Shown: positions 15,142-22,875, counted from the stretch's first letter. The stretch is DNA of 43,187 bases from CAYZPE01 sp964626625 (GCA_964626625.1 CAZVFV010000002.1:1-43187); one strand, 5' to 3'. Numbers and translations are program-made. Notes: generated by a model not told the origin, from the sequence alone.

Positions 15142-17088
15142 CTATCTCCACCCTTGCACAAAGTTGCTCCGCCTGGGCTGCGGAGATCTGACCGGACGCG
15201 CAGGACCTGGGGTCGGCGGCGTCAAGGCCTGCTCTACTTTCTCTGCCATCTGCCCCGTACTGCCCGTTGGCGCCACGGCTACGGCCTTCTCGATCTTCCT
15301 CTGCATTTTGACGGCGAGCCCATCAAGATTCGGATTCAATATCTTCAGCGCGGCCATGTTGTAGACGCGAATATCCAGCGCCTCGTTCCTGCTCCGCGTC
15401 TTTTTGTAAAAGCGCCCGACCAGCACGCCCTTGGTGTATTTCTGCATCTTCTCTTCGCTCGTCAGCTGATCGAAATACTCCTCGTCGTACTCCGGATAGT
15501 CCGGGAAGTGCATGTAGCCTGGACCGAACTCGACGATCTGCAGCCTGGGAAACAACGTGTCCTTCGCCGCCACGGTGCCAATCATCCACAGATAGAGCCG
15601 TGACTTCTTCTGCTTGGACGGGCGCGGCGGCACGAGCGGATCGCCCATGGTGCTCGATCCTTTCCCCGCGCAGATACGCCCGCCACGATAGGATTTCACG
15701 AATTGATAGGCTTCCTGTGTGTAGTGGCCTCCGGTATCGACGAGGATGTTTTGCACCGCCATCGACACGCCGCACTCATGCGTCAACGGCTCTTGCAGCC
15801 AGGCGGCGCACTCGTCCCACACGGTCTTCTGCGAGGGCTTGCCGAAGAATTGCTTATAGCCCAGACTCCAACTTTCTTCACCGACACCCCACCCGACTTT
15901 TTCCGCTTCGAGCCGATCGTCCTGGACGTCGATCGCGGCGGTCACGACTAGCACCCCGTCCGGGCAGGGCGCGGCGTAGGTCTCGCGGCGGTTCATGATC
16001 GAGTGCTTTTCGACCTTCTCCCCCGCCTCCTGCCACGTCTCGGCCAGGATGGTGTTCACGAACGCCTTCAGCGCCCGGTGATCTCCTCCCCGCGCCTTTT
16101 GGGTGGCCTTCAAGTGCCGGCGGGCGATCTCGGCCCAGCTCAGTGGCCAGCCGTATGGCATGTAGAGCGCATTGATGAAAAACGATCTGATGGGGTTTGC
16201 TGGGTACTCGTGCACCCAGGTCCCGTAGTCGAGCATAAAACTCTTGTGATGCTCTTCGATCAGCGCATGGCAATGCTCGCAGCGGTAGGCCGTGTCGGCC
16301 GGGCGCTTCACGCCGTCGAACGTAAACACAAGCTGGCTGAACCGCAGCCACTGTGTCTTCAGGCAGTGCGGGCACGGGACATAGAATTTGCCGCGTGAGC
16401 CAGCGAGGTAGGCCGGCTCGATGATGCTGGTCTCGGCGTCCAACGGCGTCGAGAGCTTAAAGATCTTTCTGCGCGCAAACGTCGAGGTGCGATTCTCCGC
16501 CAGTTCGCTCGGATGCCCTTCGCCGTCGGCGTCCTGCACGTAGCCGTCCACCTCGTCGAGCATCAGATTTTTGACCGACGTGAAGCGGAGCCCCACCGCC
16601 GAATTGCTTCCCGTGAGCACAATCATTCCGCCCATGAATTCTTTCGACAGAACCGTGTTGCCGCTGTCGCGCGTACGCGCTTCACGGACCTTGCCTTTCA
16701 GGCACGGCGTGAGATCGATCATCGGTTGCAATTTTTGCTTGGAGAACTTCTTCGCGAGGTCCACCGTCGGCTCGACGACCATCGAGGCAGCCGGCGCGCG
16801 ATCGATGGTATACCCCAGCCAGTTCACGCCGACGGTCGTCGCGCCGATCTGGTGACTCTTCATCACCACCACCTCGTGACAGGGATGCGACGGACTCAGG
16901 CATTGATAGACCTCGCGCCAAAACGGCGTCCGGCTCGTGCGATACTTCCCCGCCTCTGCCACAAACGACGGGAGCATGACGTGCTGATCGGCCCACTGAT
17001 CAACCGTCTGCAACGGATCAGGCGTCAACCCAGCCTCAAACGCCTCCAGGTACACCGCCGACTCGGCATAGGCATACTCCACGTTCAT
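15142..17088 (-). CDS. Terminase large subunit, lambda gpA family (GpA), 648 aa
   Basis: This is the packaging motor ATPase and nuclease. The N-terminal half has a Walker A-like VVMKSHQIGATT (about residues 70-85), a Walker B LMLDEVDGY and an ATP-coupling region. A CPHC / CEHC zinc pair follows at about 240-275, typical of gpA. The nuclease half begins with AAIDVQDDRLEAEKVGW (catalytic Asp) and ILVDTGGHYTQEAYQF. The C-terminal tail is Pro-rich. The first 43 codons are duplicated 1640 bp upstream (18599-18728). Only this copy is complete. The methyltransferase now separates it from the small subunit gene. Confidence 0.93.
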   Translation of the reverse strand: MNVEYAYAESAVYLEAFEAGLTPDPLQTVDQWADQHVMLPSFVAEAGKYRTSRTPFWREVYQCLSPSHPCHEVVVMKSHQIGATTVGVNWLGYTIDRAPAASMVVEPTVDLAKKFSKQKLQPMIDLTPCLKGKVREARTRDSGNTVLSKEFMGGMIVLTGSNSAVGLRFTSVKNLMLDEVDGYVQDADGEGHPSELAENRTSTFARRKIFKLSTPLDAETSIIEPAYLAGSRGKFYVPCPHCLKTQWLRFSQLVFTFDGVKRPADTAYRCEHCHALIEEHHKSFMLDYGTWVHEYPANPIRSFFINALYMPYGWPLSWAEIARRHLKATQKARGGDHRALKAFVNTILAETWQEAGEKVEKHSIMNRRETYAAPCPDGVLVVTAAIDVQDDRLEAEKVGWGVGEESWSLGYKQFFGKPSQKTVWDECAAWLQEPLTHECGVSMAVQNILVDTGGHYTQEAYQFVKSYRGGRICAGKGSSTMGDPLVPPRPSKQKKSRLYLWMIGTVAAKDTLFPRLQIVEFGPGYMHFPDYPEYDEEYFDQLTSEEKMQKYTKGVLVGRFYKKTRSRNEALDIRVYNMAALKILNPNLDGLAVKMQRKIEKAVAVAPTGSTGQMAEKVEQALTPPTPGPARPVRSPQPRRSNFVQGWR

Positions 17089-17480
17089 GCCCGCGTCTCC
17101 GGCTTCTCATTGTCACACGGTCTCGCCTTCTCTTCCTGCGAATGGTCTGCCTGGTGCATTTAGTCCTCCCCTCCCCCGTTCTGGTACCCCAGCATCCACG
17201 CCTCGCCCTCAGGGCTGTCATCTTCGTACGGGCAATGTGCCGCAGAGTCTCCCTGCGCCGGGTCTGGGTGGCTCATGGCTGCGCCTTTATTCATCAATCC
17301 CCCGTCGCAAACCGCGCGGGCTCACCCCCCAGCTCGATTAGAGGGTCGATATGTTCACGCGCATCAATGAGCTGCTCGTCGTGCTGACTCGCCGGCGGCA
17401 TGGGCACATCATCCAGCGGTAGCGACTCCGTCACGAGCGTGCCTGAATGACCATTCACCAGCTCCTCTAGCGCCGCGTGG
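16959..17480. repeat. 522-bp direct repeat, left copy
   Basis: Identical by eye to 18599-19120 (offset 1640). It holds the 5' end of the large terminase gene and the 3' part of the small terminase gene. After 17480 the sequence skips about 109 bases relative to the right copy and resumes with 29 matching bases up to 17509. The original duplication was therefore longer and this copy later lost an internal piece at a GCGTGG microhomology. Confidence 0.92.
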
Positions 17481-17509
17481 CCTGAAACCAGTCTCGCTGC
17501 ACACGATCA
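17294..17509 (-). pseudogene. Truncated, internally deleted copy of the small terminase 3' end
   Basis: Sequence matching the last third of the small terminase gene, with the stop at 17294, is preceded by a deletion (bases equivalent to 19121-19229 are missing) and then 29 bases of homology that end at 17509. It has no start or N-terminal domain, so it cannot make the protein. It is the residue of the event that placed the methyltransferase here. Confidence 0.85.
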
Positions 17510-17524
17510 TTCCCACTGTGAAAC

Positions 17525-18475
17525 CTAGGCTACTCTTATAAGCCTTCTTCTCTTCTCCAAAGAGAGCATGATTTTCGCGGCGACAGCACGTGCGACCGGT
17601 GGCGGGAAGGCGTTGCCGATTTGACGGTAGGCAGCGGTTTTCTTGCCGAAGAACTGCCAGCTATCATCAAAGCCCTGAATCCGCGCCGTCATGCGGGGCG
17701 TAAGTCGTGGCATCCCGACAAAATCACGGTCAGGAGACAGGTCAGCAAGGCCGAGCCCGTCAACGCCGAGGGAAGCCCAGGCCCGTTTCGCCCACGTCGG
17801 CCCAAGATCAGGCCCGCCATGCTTTTTCGATCCGCCCACTAATGTGGGAGCAATCTCATCCGCCAATTCAGCCCACCGTTTAGCGCCACGCCAATGCCGT
17901 GCCTTCATTAAATCATACAGCAATCGGCCCACCGTGGGCGGTTGCTGGCGCAGTGGTTCCGGCCAATTGAAGTTATCAGCGTATCCTTTTTTGATGCCAA
18001 TAAAGATAACGCGCGGGCGGAGTTGCGACACACCAAAATCAGAAGCATTGAGCAGCCGCCATCCTGTTTGATACCCGAGCTTCTTAAGCTGCCGCTCTAC
18101 GTTTTTACGGTAGTCAGCGAAAACCGCGTCCATCAGGCCGCGTACATTCTCCAGCATTACCGCACGCGGCCTGCATTCGTCGATGAGCCGGATAGCTTCG
18201 GGGAATAAGTCACGGTCATCGCCTGCGCCGAGCTGTTTCCCGGCTTTTGAAAAAGGCGGGCATGGCACACCGCCTGCTATTAGATCGACGCCCTTATAGG
18301 GTTTGCCTAAAAAGTTGCGCACGTCATCTTCGATCACGGTCCAGCGCGGGCGGTTAAGCCGCAGAGTTTCACATGCAGCGTGTTCAATCTCGACGACTGC
18401 AAGATGCTCAAAGCCGGCTTCTTCAAGGCCGAGCGCCTGTCCGCCAGCACCCGTACAGATTTCAAGAGAGGTCAT
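17525..18475 (-). CDS. DNA (cytosine-5) methyltransferase, 316 aa
   Basis: The standard C5-MTase motifs occur in order: motif I ICTGAGGQALGLEEAGF (residues 6-22, SAM binding), motif IV GGVPCPPFSKAGKQ with catalytic Cys72, motif VI ENVRGL (109-114), motif VIII FGVSQLRPRVIFIG, then the target-recognition region and motifs IX-X (RLTPRMTARIQGF and AYRQIGNAFPPPVARAV). It probably modifies phage DNA to resist host restriction. No restriction partner is nearby. The gene lies between the two terminase genes inside a duplicated segment, which is clear evidence of recent acquisition. The start has only a weak upstream GGTGAT. It appears intact. Confidence 0.93.
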   Translation of the reverse strand: MTSLEICTGAGGQALGLEEAGFEHLAVVEIEHAACETLRLNRPRWTVIEDDVRNFLGKPYKGVDLIAGGVPCPPFSKAGKQLGAGDDRDLFPEAIRLIDECRPRAVMLENVRGLMDAVFADYRKNVERQLKKLGYQTGWRLLNASDFGVSQLRPRVIFIGIKKGYADNFNWPEPLRQQPPTVGRLLYDLMKARHWRGAKRWAELADEIAPTLVGGSKKHGGPDLGPTWAKRAWASLGVDGLGLADLSPDRDFVGMPRLTPRMTARIQGFDDSWQFFGKKTAAYRQIGNAFPPPVARAVAAKIMLSLEKRRRLIRVA

Positions 18476-18479
18476 AAGA

Positions 18480-18728
18480 TCACCATTTGTTTGTTTCTCC
18501 GATCAGCCATTCAAGCGGTTTGAGTGCCACTGTGCGGCCGTTCTCTCCGATCGCGTTTGGATTTGTAATGAGGTCTGGTTTGAAGTGTACTGTGCCATCC
18601 ACAAACGACGGGAGCATGACGTGCTGATCGGCCCACTGATCAACCGTCTGCAACGGATCAGGCGTCAACCCAGCCTCAAACGCCTCCAGGTACACCGCCG
18701 ACTCGGCATAGGCATACTCCACGTTCAT
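18480..18728 (-). pseudogene. Chimeric ORF: truncated TerL N-terminus fused to a foreign C-terminus
   Basis: The first 43 codons equal the large terminase N-terminus (through LPSFV). At 18598/18599 the frame continues into unrelated sequence (DGTVHFKPDLITNPNAIGEN and a helical ALKPLEWLIGETNKW end). The tail looks like the genuine C-terminus of a different phage gene, carried in with the methyltransferase. The fusion keeps frame but lacks all ATPase motifs, so it is most likely a by-product of recombination. If expressed, it could compete for small terminase or capsid contacts. Confidence 0.7.
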
Positions 18729-19120
18729 GCCCGCGTCTCCGGCTTCTCATTGTCACACGGTCTCGCCTTCTCTTCCTGCGAATGGTCTGCCTGGTGCATT
18801 TAGTCCTCCCCTCCCCCGTTCTGGTACCCCAGCATCCACGCCTCGCCCTCAGGGCTGTCATCTTCGTACGGGCAATGTGCCGCAGAGTCTCCCTGCGCCG
18901 GGTCTGGGTGGCTCATGGCTGCGCCTTTATTCATCAATCCCCCGTCGCAAACCGCGCGGGCTCACCCCCCAGCTCGATTAGAGGGTCGATATGTTCACGC
19001 GCATCAATGAGCTGCTCGTCGTGCTGACTCGCCGGCGGCATGGGCACATCATCCAGCGGTAGCGACTCCGTCACGAGCGTGCCTGAATGACCATTCACCA
19101 GCTCCTCTAGCGCCGCGTGG
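18599..19120. repeat. 522-bp direct repeat, right copy
   Basis: This matches 16959-17480. It includes the C-terminal coding part of the intact small terminase and a truncated 5' end of the large terminase that is joined to foreign sequence at 18598/18599. The two copies bracket the methyltransferase segment. Confidence 0.92.
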
Positions 19121-19542
19121 ACCTCCCTGGTGAACAGCTCGAATATTTTGTCTTGATCAGACTCAGCCGAAAACACGCCTGACAATCGACTCGGGAGGTT
19201 CATCATCGCGTCTCGGACGCGGCGCGTGGACTGAAACCAGTCTCGCTGCACACGATCAACAGGCACGAGCTCCCCCGCAATTTTCTGCAGCCGGATAGAC
19301 CGCATTTCGTTTTCCAACTGAAATTTTCGCACCTCCTCACCCGCCTTCGAACTGCCCTCGTCTTTTGCCTTCAGGTGCCGGACATACGACGCCACTGCGA
19401 TCTTGGGATCATGCAATCCATCCTGCGGCAGCGGCACCACGCCCTGTTTGCACAGCACGCCCAGTCGTTGCGCCGAGATGCCGAACACCTCAGCCAGCTC
19501 CGCATTCGACCACCGTGGCGCGCCAAATAAATCACCACTCAC
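18934..19542 (-). CDS. Terminase small subunit, Nu1-like
   Basis: The N-terminal residues carry a winged HTH (AELAEVFGISAQRLGVLCKQGVVP) for recognising the packaging site, then a helical region (VRKFQLENEMRSIRLQKIAGELVPVDRVQ) typical of the lambda Nu1 family. The C-terminus is acidic. GGAGGG abuts the ATG at 19548, so the GTG at 19542, six bases further, is the better start. It pairs with the large subunit to begin DNA packaging. The 3' third is duplicated at 17294-17509, where the copy is broken. Confidence 0.85.
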   Translation of the reverse strand: MSGDLFGAPRWSNAELAEVFGISAQRLGVLCKQGVVPLPQDGLHDPKIAVASYVRHLKAKDEGSSKAGEEVRKFQLENEMRSIRLQKIAGELVPVDRVQRDWFQSTRRVRDAMMNLPSRLSGVFSAESDQDKIFELFTREVHAALEELVNGHSGTLVTESLPLDDVPMPPASQHDEQLIDAREHIDPLIELGGEPARFATGD

Positions 19543-19548
19543 CGCCAT

Positions 19549-19675
19549 CCCTCCAGCCCAATAAACTCACCCAAATAAACACCCAAATAAACACCCGAAA
19601 TTTTCCCCTCCCACTACCCCAAAAGTGGGGCGCGGTGACCCGCATTGGCGGTTTGGTGGGGGGGGACCCGGTGAA
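19549..19675 (-). other. Intergenic region upstream of terS with CCAAATAAA repeats and a small stem-loop
   Basis: The 127-bp gap contains two tandem copies of ACCCAAATAAAC (19569-19592), a related CCCAATAAAC just before, and another CCAAATAAA inside the terS 5' end (19523-19531). CCCCA..TGGGG forms a stem-loop at 19617-19630, and a run of eight G follows at about 19660. Packaging (cos/pac) sites usually lie beside the small terminase gene, so this is the best candidate site in the window. No cleavage sequence can be read directly. Confidence 0.4.
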
Positions 19676-20125
19676 TTATTTCTCATCAGTGTTGGACAGG
19701 ATTGCCACTTGGTTGACGTGCTTGCGCATTCCGTACAGGCGGCGACTAAAGGTATGAACGATAGCCATCAGGTCTTTAACCATCACATCAACCTGCACGC
19801 CTACTTCCCGGCAATATTCTTCCATCATAAGTGCAAGCCCGAGGGGCGCTACGGTATGCCGGTCAGTAAGTGGAAGGACGCTCGCACGAACCTGATAGGC
19901 GAGATCATCTTTCTGGCCTGCGCTACTTACGCAGCAATAGACAACGATGTCTTTTTTCTCGGGAGCGCTACCCAGGAGCGCTCGCACATCAGATTCATCG
20001 AAATACCGATGACCGGAGGGCAGGCGCTTGGCTGTTAACTTTCCTTGTTTCTCCCAGCGACGCACGGTCTGAACCGAGCGTCTGACACGCTTGGCGAATT
20101 CGTTTATGCTGTAATTGCTATTCAT
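19676..20125 (-). pseudogene. Decayed IS607-family serine recombinase (TnpA), internally deleted
   Basis: Residues 1-52 are the MerR-type HTH of IS607 transposases (INEFAKRVRRSVQTVRRWEK, then LPSGHRYFDESDV). The resolvase domain begins IVVYCCVSSAGQKDDLAYQV, where YxRVSS normally carries the nucleophile; here the conserved Arg is Cys. About 50 residues that should follow (GSGLNFKR and the catalytic region) are missing. The text resumes at LTDR, then shows a second small loss before VKDLMAIVHTFSRRLYGMRK. At 149 residues it is shorter than the usual 190-220. No tnpB is adjacent. The frame is open but catalysis is unlikely. A GGAGGAGCT site precedes the start. Confidence 0.82.
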
Positions 20126-20133
20126 AACTGTTG

Positions 20134-20985
20134 TTAGCTCCTCCAGTGCCCTCTTGCGATAGGATCGGTCTTTGGTGGCAGGGGTGGTGGGCGTCCCGGC
20201 ATCGTGATGCTGAAAGGCGTTATCCAGTCACACCACGGCTCACTTCCTGCATCTTCTAGTACAAACAATCTTCGAGGTTTAGCATGCAGTCCCTGTGCTC
20301 TCAATCCACTGGCGTCGATCTCCTGGTACTCTGTGGATAAACGCAGAAAGAGCGCTCTGGTTGCGGCCCGTTCCAACCGTTTTCCTCCGCGGTGCGTCTC
20401 CCGGCGTTCGAACTCCTTGAATAGCTCCTCAACTGCATAGTTATCCACAGAATCCACAGCCACTCCGGATCTTTCTTGCTCCGCAATCCTCTTAAGAGAA
20501 GTCTTAAGAGGGATATGGTGACCTGTGGTCAGTAGCCCCCCCCCCGTATCCACAGGAATATGGGTTTTTTTATCCACAGGTAGTACACAGGCACGTGCCT
20601 GTGTGATCTTTTCTTTTTCAGGGGTGTCCTGCAGAGGTTCCGCGTAAAGGAAATGGTCACCAGTGTCCTGCGGCCATCCTGTGCACTGGTGCGTATCTAG
20701 CCCCGTGAATTGATATCGGTTCACCACGCGGGTGATTCCAGGGTTCGGGGCGCGCACAATGCGCAGAACCCCGCTGTCCTCCAGGGCCCTTAGCACTCTC
20801 ACCACCCCGCTCACGGTATGCATCGATTCCGCTGCAATCCTCCGCAGTGATGCCCAAGCGTCTCCACGCTCCTGGTGGTGGTAGTCCGCCAACACGTACA
20901 GCACTAGTTTCTGTGCCTTCGTGAGCTTCTTTCCTCTCGGCATGGATTGCAGATCTTTCACGTACACCAGCGCCGCGAGGCTCAT
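20134..20985 (-). CDS. Replication initiator-like winged-HTH protein, 283 aa, with internal origin
   Basis: ATG at 20985 follows GGGAG and lies two bases from the upstream stop, so it is preferred to a longer in-frame start. Residues about 15-90 are a winged helix (KLTKAQKLVLYVLADYHHQE, then LRRIAAESMHTVSGVVRVLRAL), as in phage replication proteins of the lambda O/HTH_36 kind. The middle is low-complexity. The C-terminal part is helical and Arg-rich, followed by a Pro-rich tail. Four DnaA-box-like 9-mers lie within the middle of the gene, as the lambda origin lies within O. No helicase loader was recognised nearby. Confidence 0.65.
   Translation of the reverse strand: MSLAALVYVKDLQSMPRGKKLTKAQKLVLYVLADYHHQERGDAWASLRRIAAESMHTVSGVVRVLRALEDSGVLRIVRAPNPGITRVVNRYQFTGLDTHQCTGWPQDTGDHFLYAEPLQDTPEKEKITQARACVLPVDKKTHIPVDTGGGLLTTGHHIPLKTSLKRIAEQERSGVAVDSVDNYAVEELFKEFERRETHRGGKRLERAATRALFLRLSTEYQEIDASGLRAQGLHAKPRRLFVLEDAGSEPWCDWITPFSITMPGRPPPLPPKTDPIARGHWRS
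20332..20578. other. Candidate replication origin: cluster of DnaA boxes
   Basis: TTATCCACA occurs exactly at 20441-20449 and 20570-20578 and, inverted, at 20332-20340. A one-mismatch GTATCCACA lies at 20546-20554. A C9-type run and a T7 tract lie between the last two, and AATCCACAG follows the second box. The cluster sits inside the putative initiator gene. Three perfect consensus boxes within 250 bp is far above chance for a 9-mer. Confidence 0.6.
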
Positions 20986-20987
20986 AG

Positions 20988-21260
20988 TCAGCTCTCCCGT
21001 TGCAATTTCAATCGTGCCTGCACCCACGCCGCTGCGCAGGCCAGTGACAGCCCAGGTACGGTGTGACAGATATCGTTCGAGATCAGACACACCCAGGCCC
21101 ATTGCTGGTCTCTCTGAGGCAGAGCGCGCACCAGCTGTGCGACGGCATCAACCCATGCCTCGCGACCATCCGCATCAAAGAGCGGCACGGCGAGCCTGGC
21201 GCAGCGCAGCTCTTCCAACATCTCCACGAGACAATCGATCCTCCGCGCGCCACCGTTCAT
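20988..21260 (-). CDS. Hypothetical small protein, 90 aa
   Basis: The ATG at 21260 overlaps the upstream TGA (ATGA), and GGTGGAG precedes it. The product is helical, with a leucine-rich N-terminal half (CLVEMLEELRCARLAVPLF) and a moderately hydrophobic C-terminus (VPGLSLACAAAWVQARL). It ends two bases before the initiator-like gene, so the three genes 21727 to 20134 form one tightly coupled unit. I do not recognise it. A replication or regulation accessory is possible. Confidence 0.55.
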   Translation of the reverse strand: MNGGARRIDCLVEMLEELRCARLAVPLFDADGREAWVDAVAQLVRALPQRDQQWAWVCLISNDICHTVPGLSLACAAAWVQARLKLQRES

Positions 21261-21727
21261 GACTCCACCACGCGCTTCCCTAACGTCACCGAAAACAGCA
21301 CCTCGGCTGGCTTCCCCCACGGCTCAGGCACCGGCTCGACCAGCTGCAGTGCACGCAACCAGGCGTCGAACTGCGCCACGTCACGCGCCGTCTCTTGTGG
21401 GTTGCCAGTTTTGAGACAGGCCTGATGCCAGAGGCAGAGCGACGCCGGATCCTCGATCGCTTGTTGCATCGGGATGTTACAGCCCGACTCCCATTTGCAG
21501 AGGCGGGCCACCATAAACGGCGAGTCGATCGGTCCAGCCCATTCATCATCGTTCCACGTGTTGAGCTGGGCGCTCACCATCCCATGATTCGGGTACAGCG
21601 CGATGGCCCAGAGGTACTTCTGCGCATCAAACGCCGTATCCTGCCGCACGTAGGCCACCCCGTATCGGCGTGCGTCCCTGATCCAATACCACCCCGGATT
21701 CGTCGGTTTCGTCGTGCTCCAATCCAT
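21257..21727 (-). CDS. Hypothetical protein with TKPTNPGWYW N-terminus, 156 aa
   Basis: ATG at 21727 has AGGAG ten bases upstream. The earlier in-frame starts have poorer sites. The N-terminus (MDWSTTKPTNPGWYWIRD) matches small phage proteins that begin with a Trp-rich PGWYW strand. Strands with VAYVRQDT and EWAGPI follow. The C-terminal half has Cys-rich CLWHQACL and a helix QFDAWLRALQL. No known fold can be assigned. It is translationally coupled to the next gene. Confidence 0.55.
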   Translation of the reverse strand: MDWSTTKPTNPGWYWIRDARRYGVAYVRQDTAFDAQKYLWAIALYPNHGMVSAQLNTWNDDEWAGPIDSPFMVARLCKWESGCNIPMQQAIEDPASLCLWHQACLKTGNPQETARDVAQFDAWLRALQLVEPVPEPWGKPAEVLFSVTLGKRVVES

Positions 21728-21821
21728 AATTGTTGCGCTCCTGTATTTCATCCACGAGGGAACTCCGATCTGACGACGCCCATGCTCAGGCAAGAGCCAT
21801 ACCGGACGCCACTGAAGAGGA

Positions 21822-22670
21822 CTATCTTAAAACAAATCCCTGTGGTGGCGCGGGTGGAGTGGTATCGGTAGCGCCAAGACACCCAATGCGCGTATCCCCG
21901 GCCGCGAAGCGGTCCCACCAGATGTTCCCAATTCCAATTTGGCGAAAGATCGAAAACTCGGTCCACTGCAGGGTACTTCCAGCCCGCTGCCATATCACAT
22001 CGGTCTTCATCGCAACCTTGACGCCGTCAACCCACGCTTCGGCAATGCCATCCGGCAGGCCAGGGGTATTCATTTTTTCATGTGTTTCGATGCAGTACCA
22101 GCGATTATCCGCTAAGGTGATGCTGGACGGAAGGACGGTCGTGCTGTTCGCAATGGGCACATGCTCCATGCTTAATTTGAAGCTCTTGCTCGTGCAGCAT
22201 CCCATCGTCCACCAATTTCGGGCCACGAGTCCATTCACGGTCGTGGATTGCCCCTTCAGCATTTTGGTAAAGGCTGCGACAGAGGTCTCAAACGCGCCGG
22301 AAGCGGTTGGGTTTGGTCCTGTCCCACTCATGCGGAAATAGACCCGTTTCCACACATCCTTCGTGAGCGGAAACGTCCGCGTCGCTGATCCTCCACACTG
22401 ATTTGCTGTCGTCAACGTTTGACAGGCGGGAGGATAGTTCAACCGGATCGAGCCATTGCCGCTCATTTTCACGTTGGTGTCGAACGCATACGCGCCATTT
22501 GCTACGAAGTTGGGCGGATAGTAAAACGGCGATGAGGTACTTTCCATCTCGTCATCCCAGAACACGGCGGCGTGAGACAACATCGGTGTCAATGACAATG
22601 CCGTCACAATGACCAAGAAGAGTAGAAGGGACCTTGTATTTTCTGTCGCCATCGGTCGATTTATTTTCAC
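21822..22670 (-). CDS. Secreted jelly-roll/lectin-like protein, 282 aa
   Basis: A GTG start behind GAGGT gives a product with a clear signal peptide (SLLLFLVIVTALSLTPMLSHA, cleavage before AVFWDD). The mature part has the strand pattern of concanavalin-A-like or polysaccharide-lyase jelly rolls: NGSIRLNYPP, WKRVYFRMSG, RWYCIETHEKMN, then GIAEAWVDGVKVAMKTDV, and a final DTTPPAPPQG linker. Six or more Cys suggest disulfides. It lies next to replication genes rather than tail genes, like a lysogenic-conversion or surface-modifying cargo gene. Catalytic residues cannot be named. Confidence 0.65.
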   Translation of the reverse strand: MKINRPMATENTRSLLLFLVIVTALSLTPMLSHAAVFWDDEMESTSSPFYYPPNFVANGAYAFDTNVKMSGNGSIRLNYPPACQTLTTANQCGGSATRTFPLTKDVWKRVYFRMSGTGPNPTASGAFETSVAAFTKMLKGQSTTVNGLVARNWWTMGCCTSKSFKLSMEHVPIANSTTVLPSSITLADNRWYCIETHEKMNTPGLPDGIAEAWVDGVKVAMKTDVIWQRAGSTLQWTEFSIFRQIGIGNIWWDRFAAGDTRIGCLGATDTTPPAPPQGFVLR

Positions 22671-22746
22671 TTGTAGGACCTCATTTATAGGTTAGGAGGC
22701 GTATAACTCATTTGGGTGATCAGCCAACGGTCTGACCCACCGTGCC

Positions 22747-22845
22747 CTATTGCCACGTCTGCATGACCGCCCACACCAGCACGCCCAGCGACAACAGCCC
22801 ATACAGCGCCGACAGCACCACCAGGCCCCACATCAGGATCGTCAT
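22747..22845 (-). CDS. 32-aa single-pass membrane microprotein
   Basis: A strong GGGGAGGG site stands five bases before the ATG. The peptide MTILMWGLVVLSALYGLLSL followed by GVLVWAVMQTWQ is almost wholly hydrophobic. It has no charge except its termini. It is the last of a run of small membrane and zinc-ribbon genes. The size recalls phage membrane toxins, superinfection-exclusion or holin-like peptides, but no specific function can be given. Confidence 0.5.
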   Translation of the reverse strand: MTILMWGLVVLSALYGLLSLGVLVWAVMQTWQ

Positions 22846-22875
22846 CCGCACCCTCCCCTCGCGCATCATGGCCGG

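Noticed and set aside
17036..17221. Identical 61-aa frames at 17036-17221 and 18676-18861
   Set aside because: They are shadows in the duplicated terS-terL junction with Arg-rich, low-information sequence.
18480..18728. Genuine second large terminase
   Set aside because: It contains only the first 43 codons and none of the ATPase or nuclease motifs.
16959..19120. IS element or transposon carrying the methyltransferase
   Set aside because: There is no transposase, inverted terminal repeat or short target-site duplication. The flanks are 522-bp copies of terminase genes, better explained by homologous recombination or an assembly merge.
19676..20125. Active IS607 element or phage integrase
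   Set aside because: The catalytic-core segment is deleted, the YxRVSS Arg is replaced and tnpB is absent.
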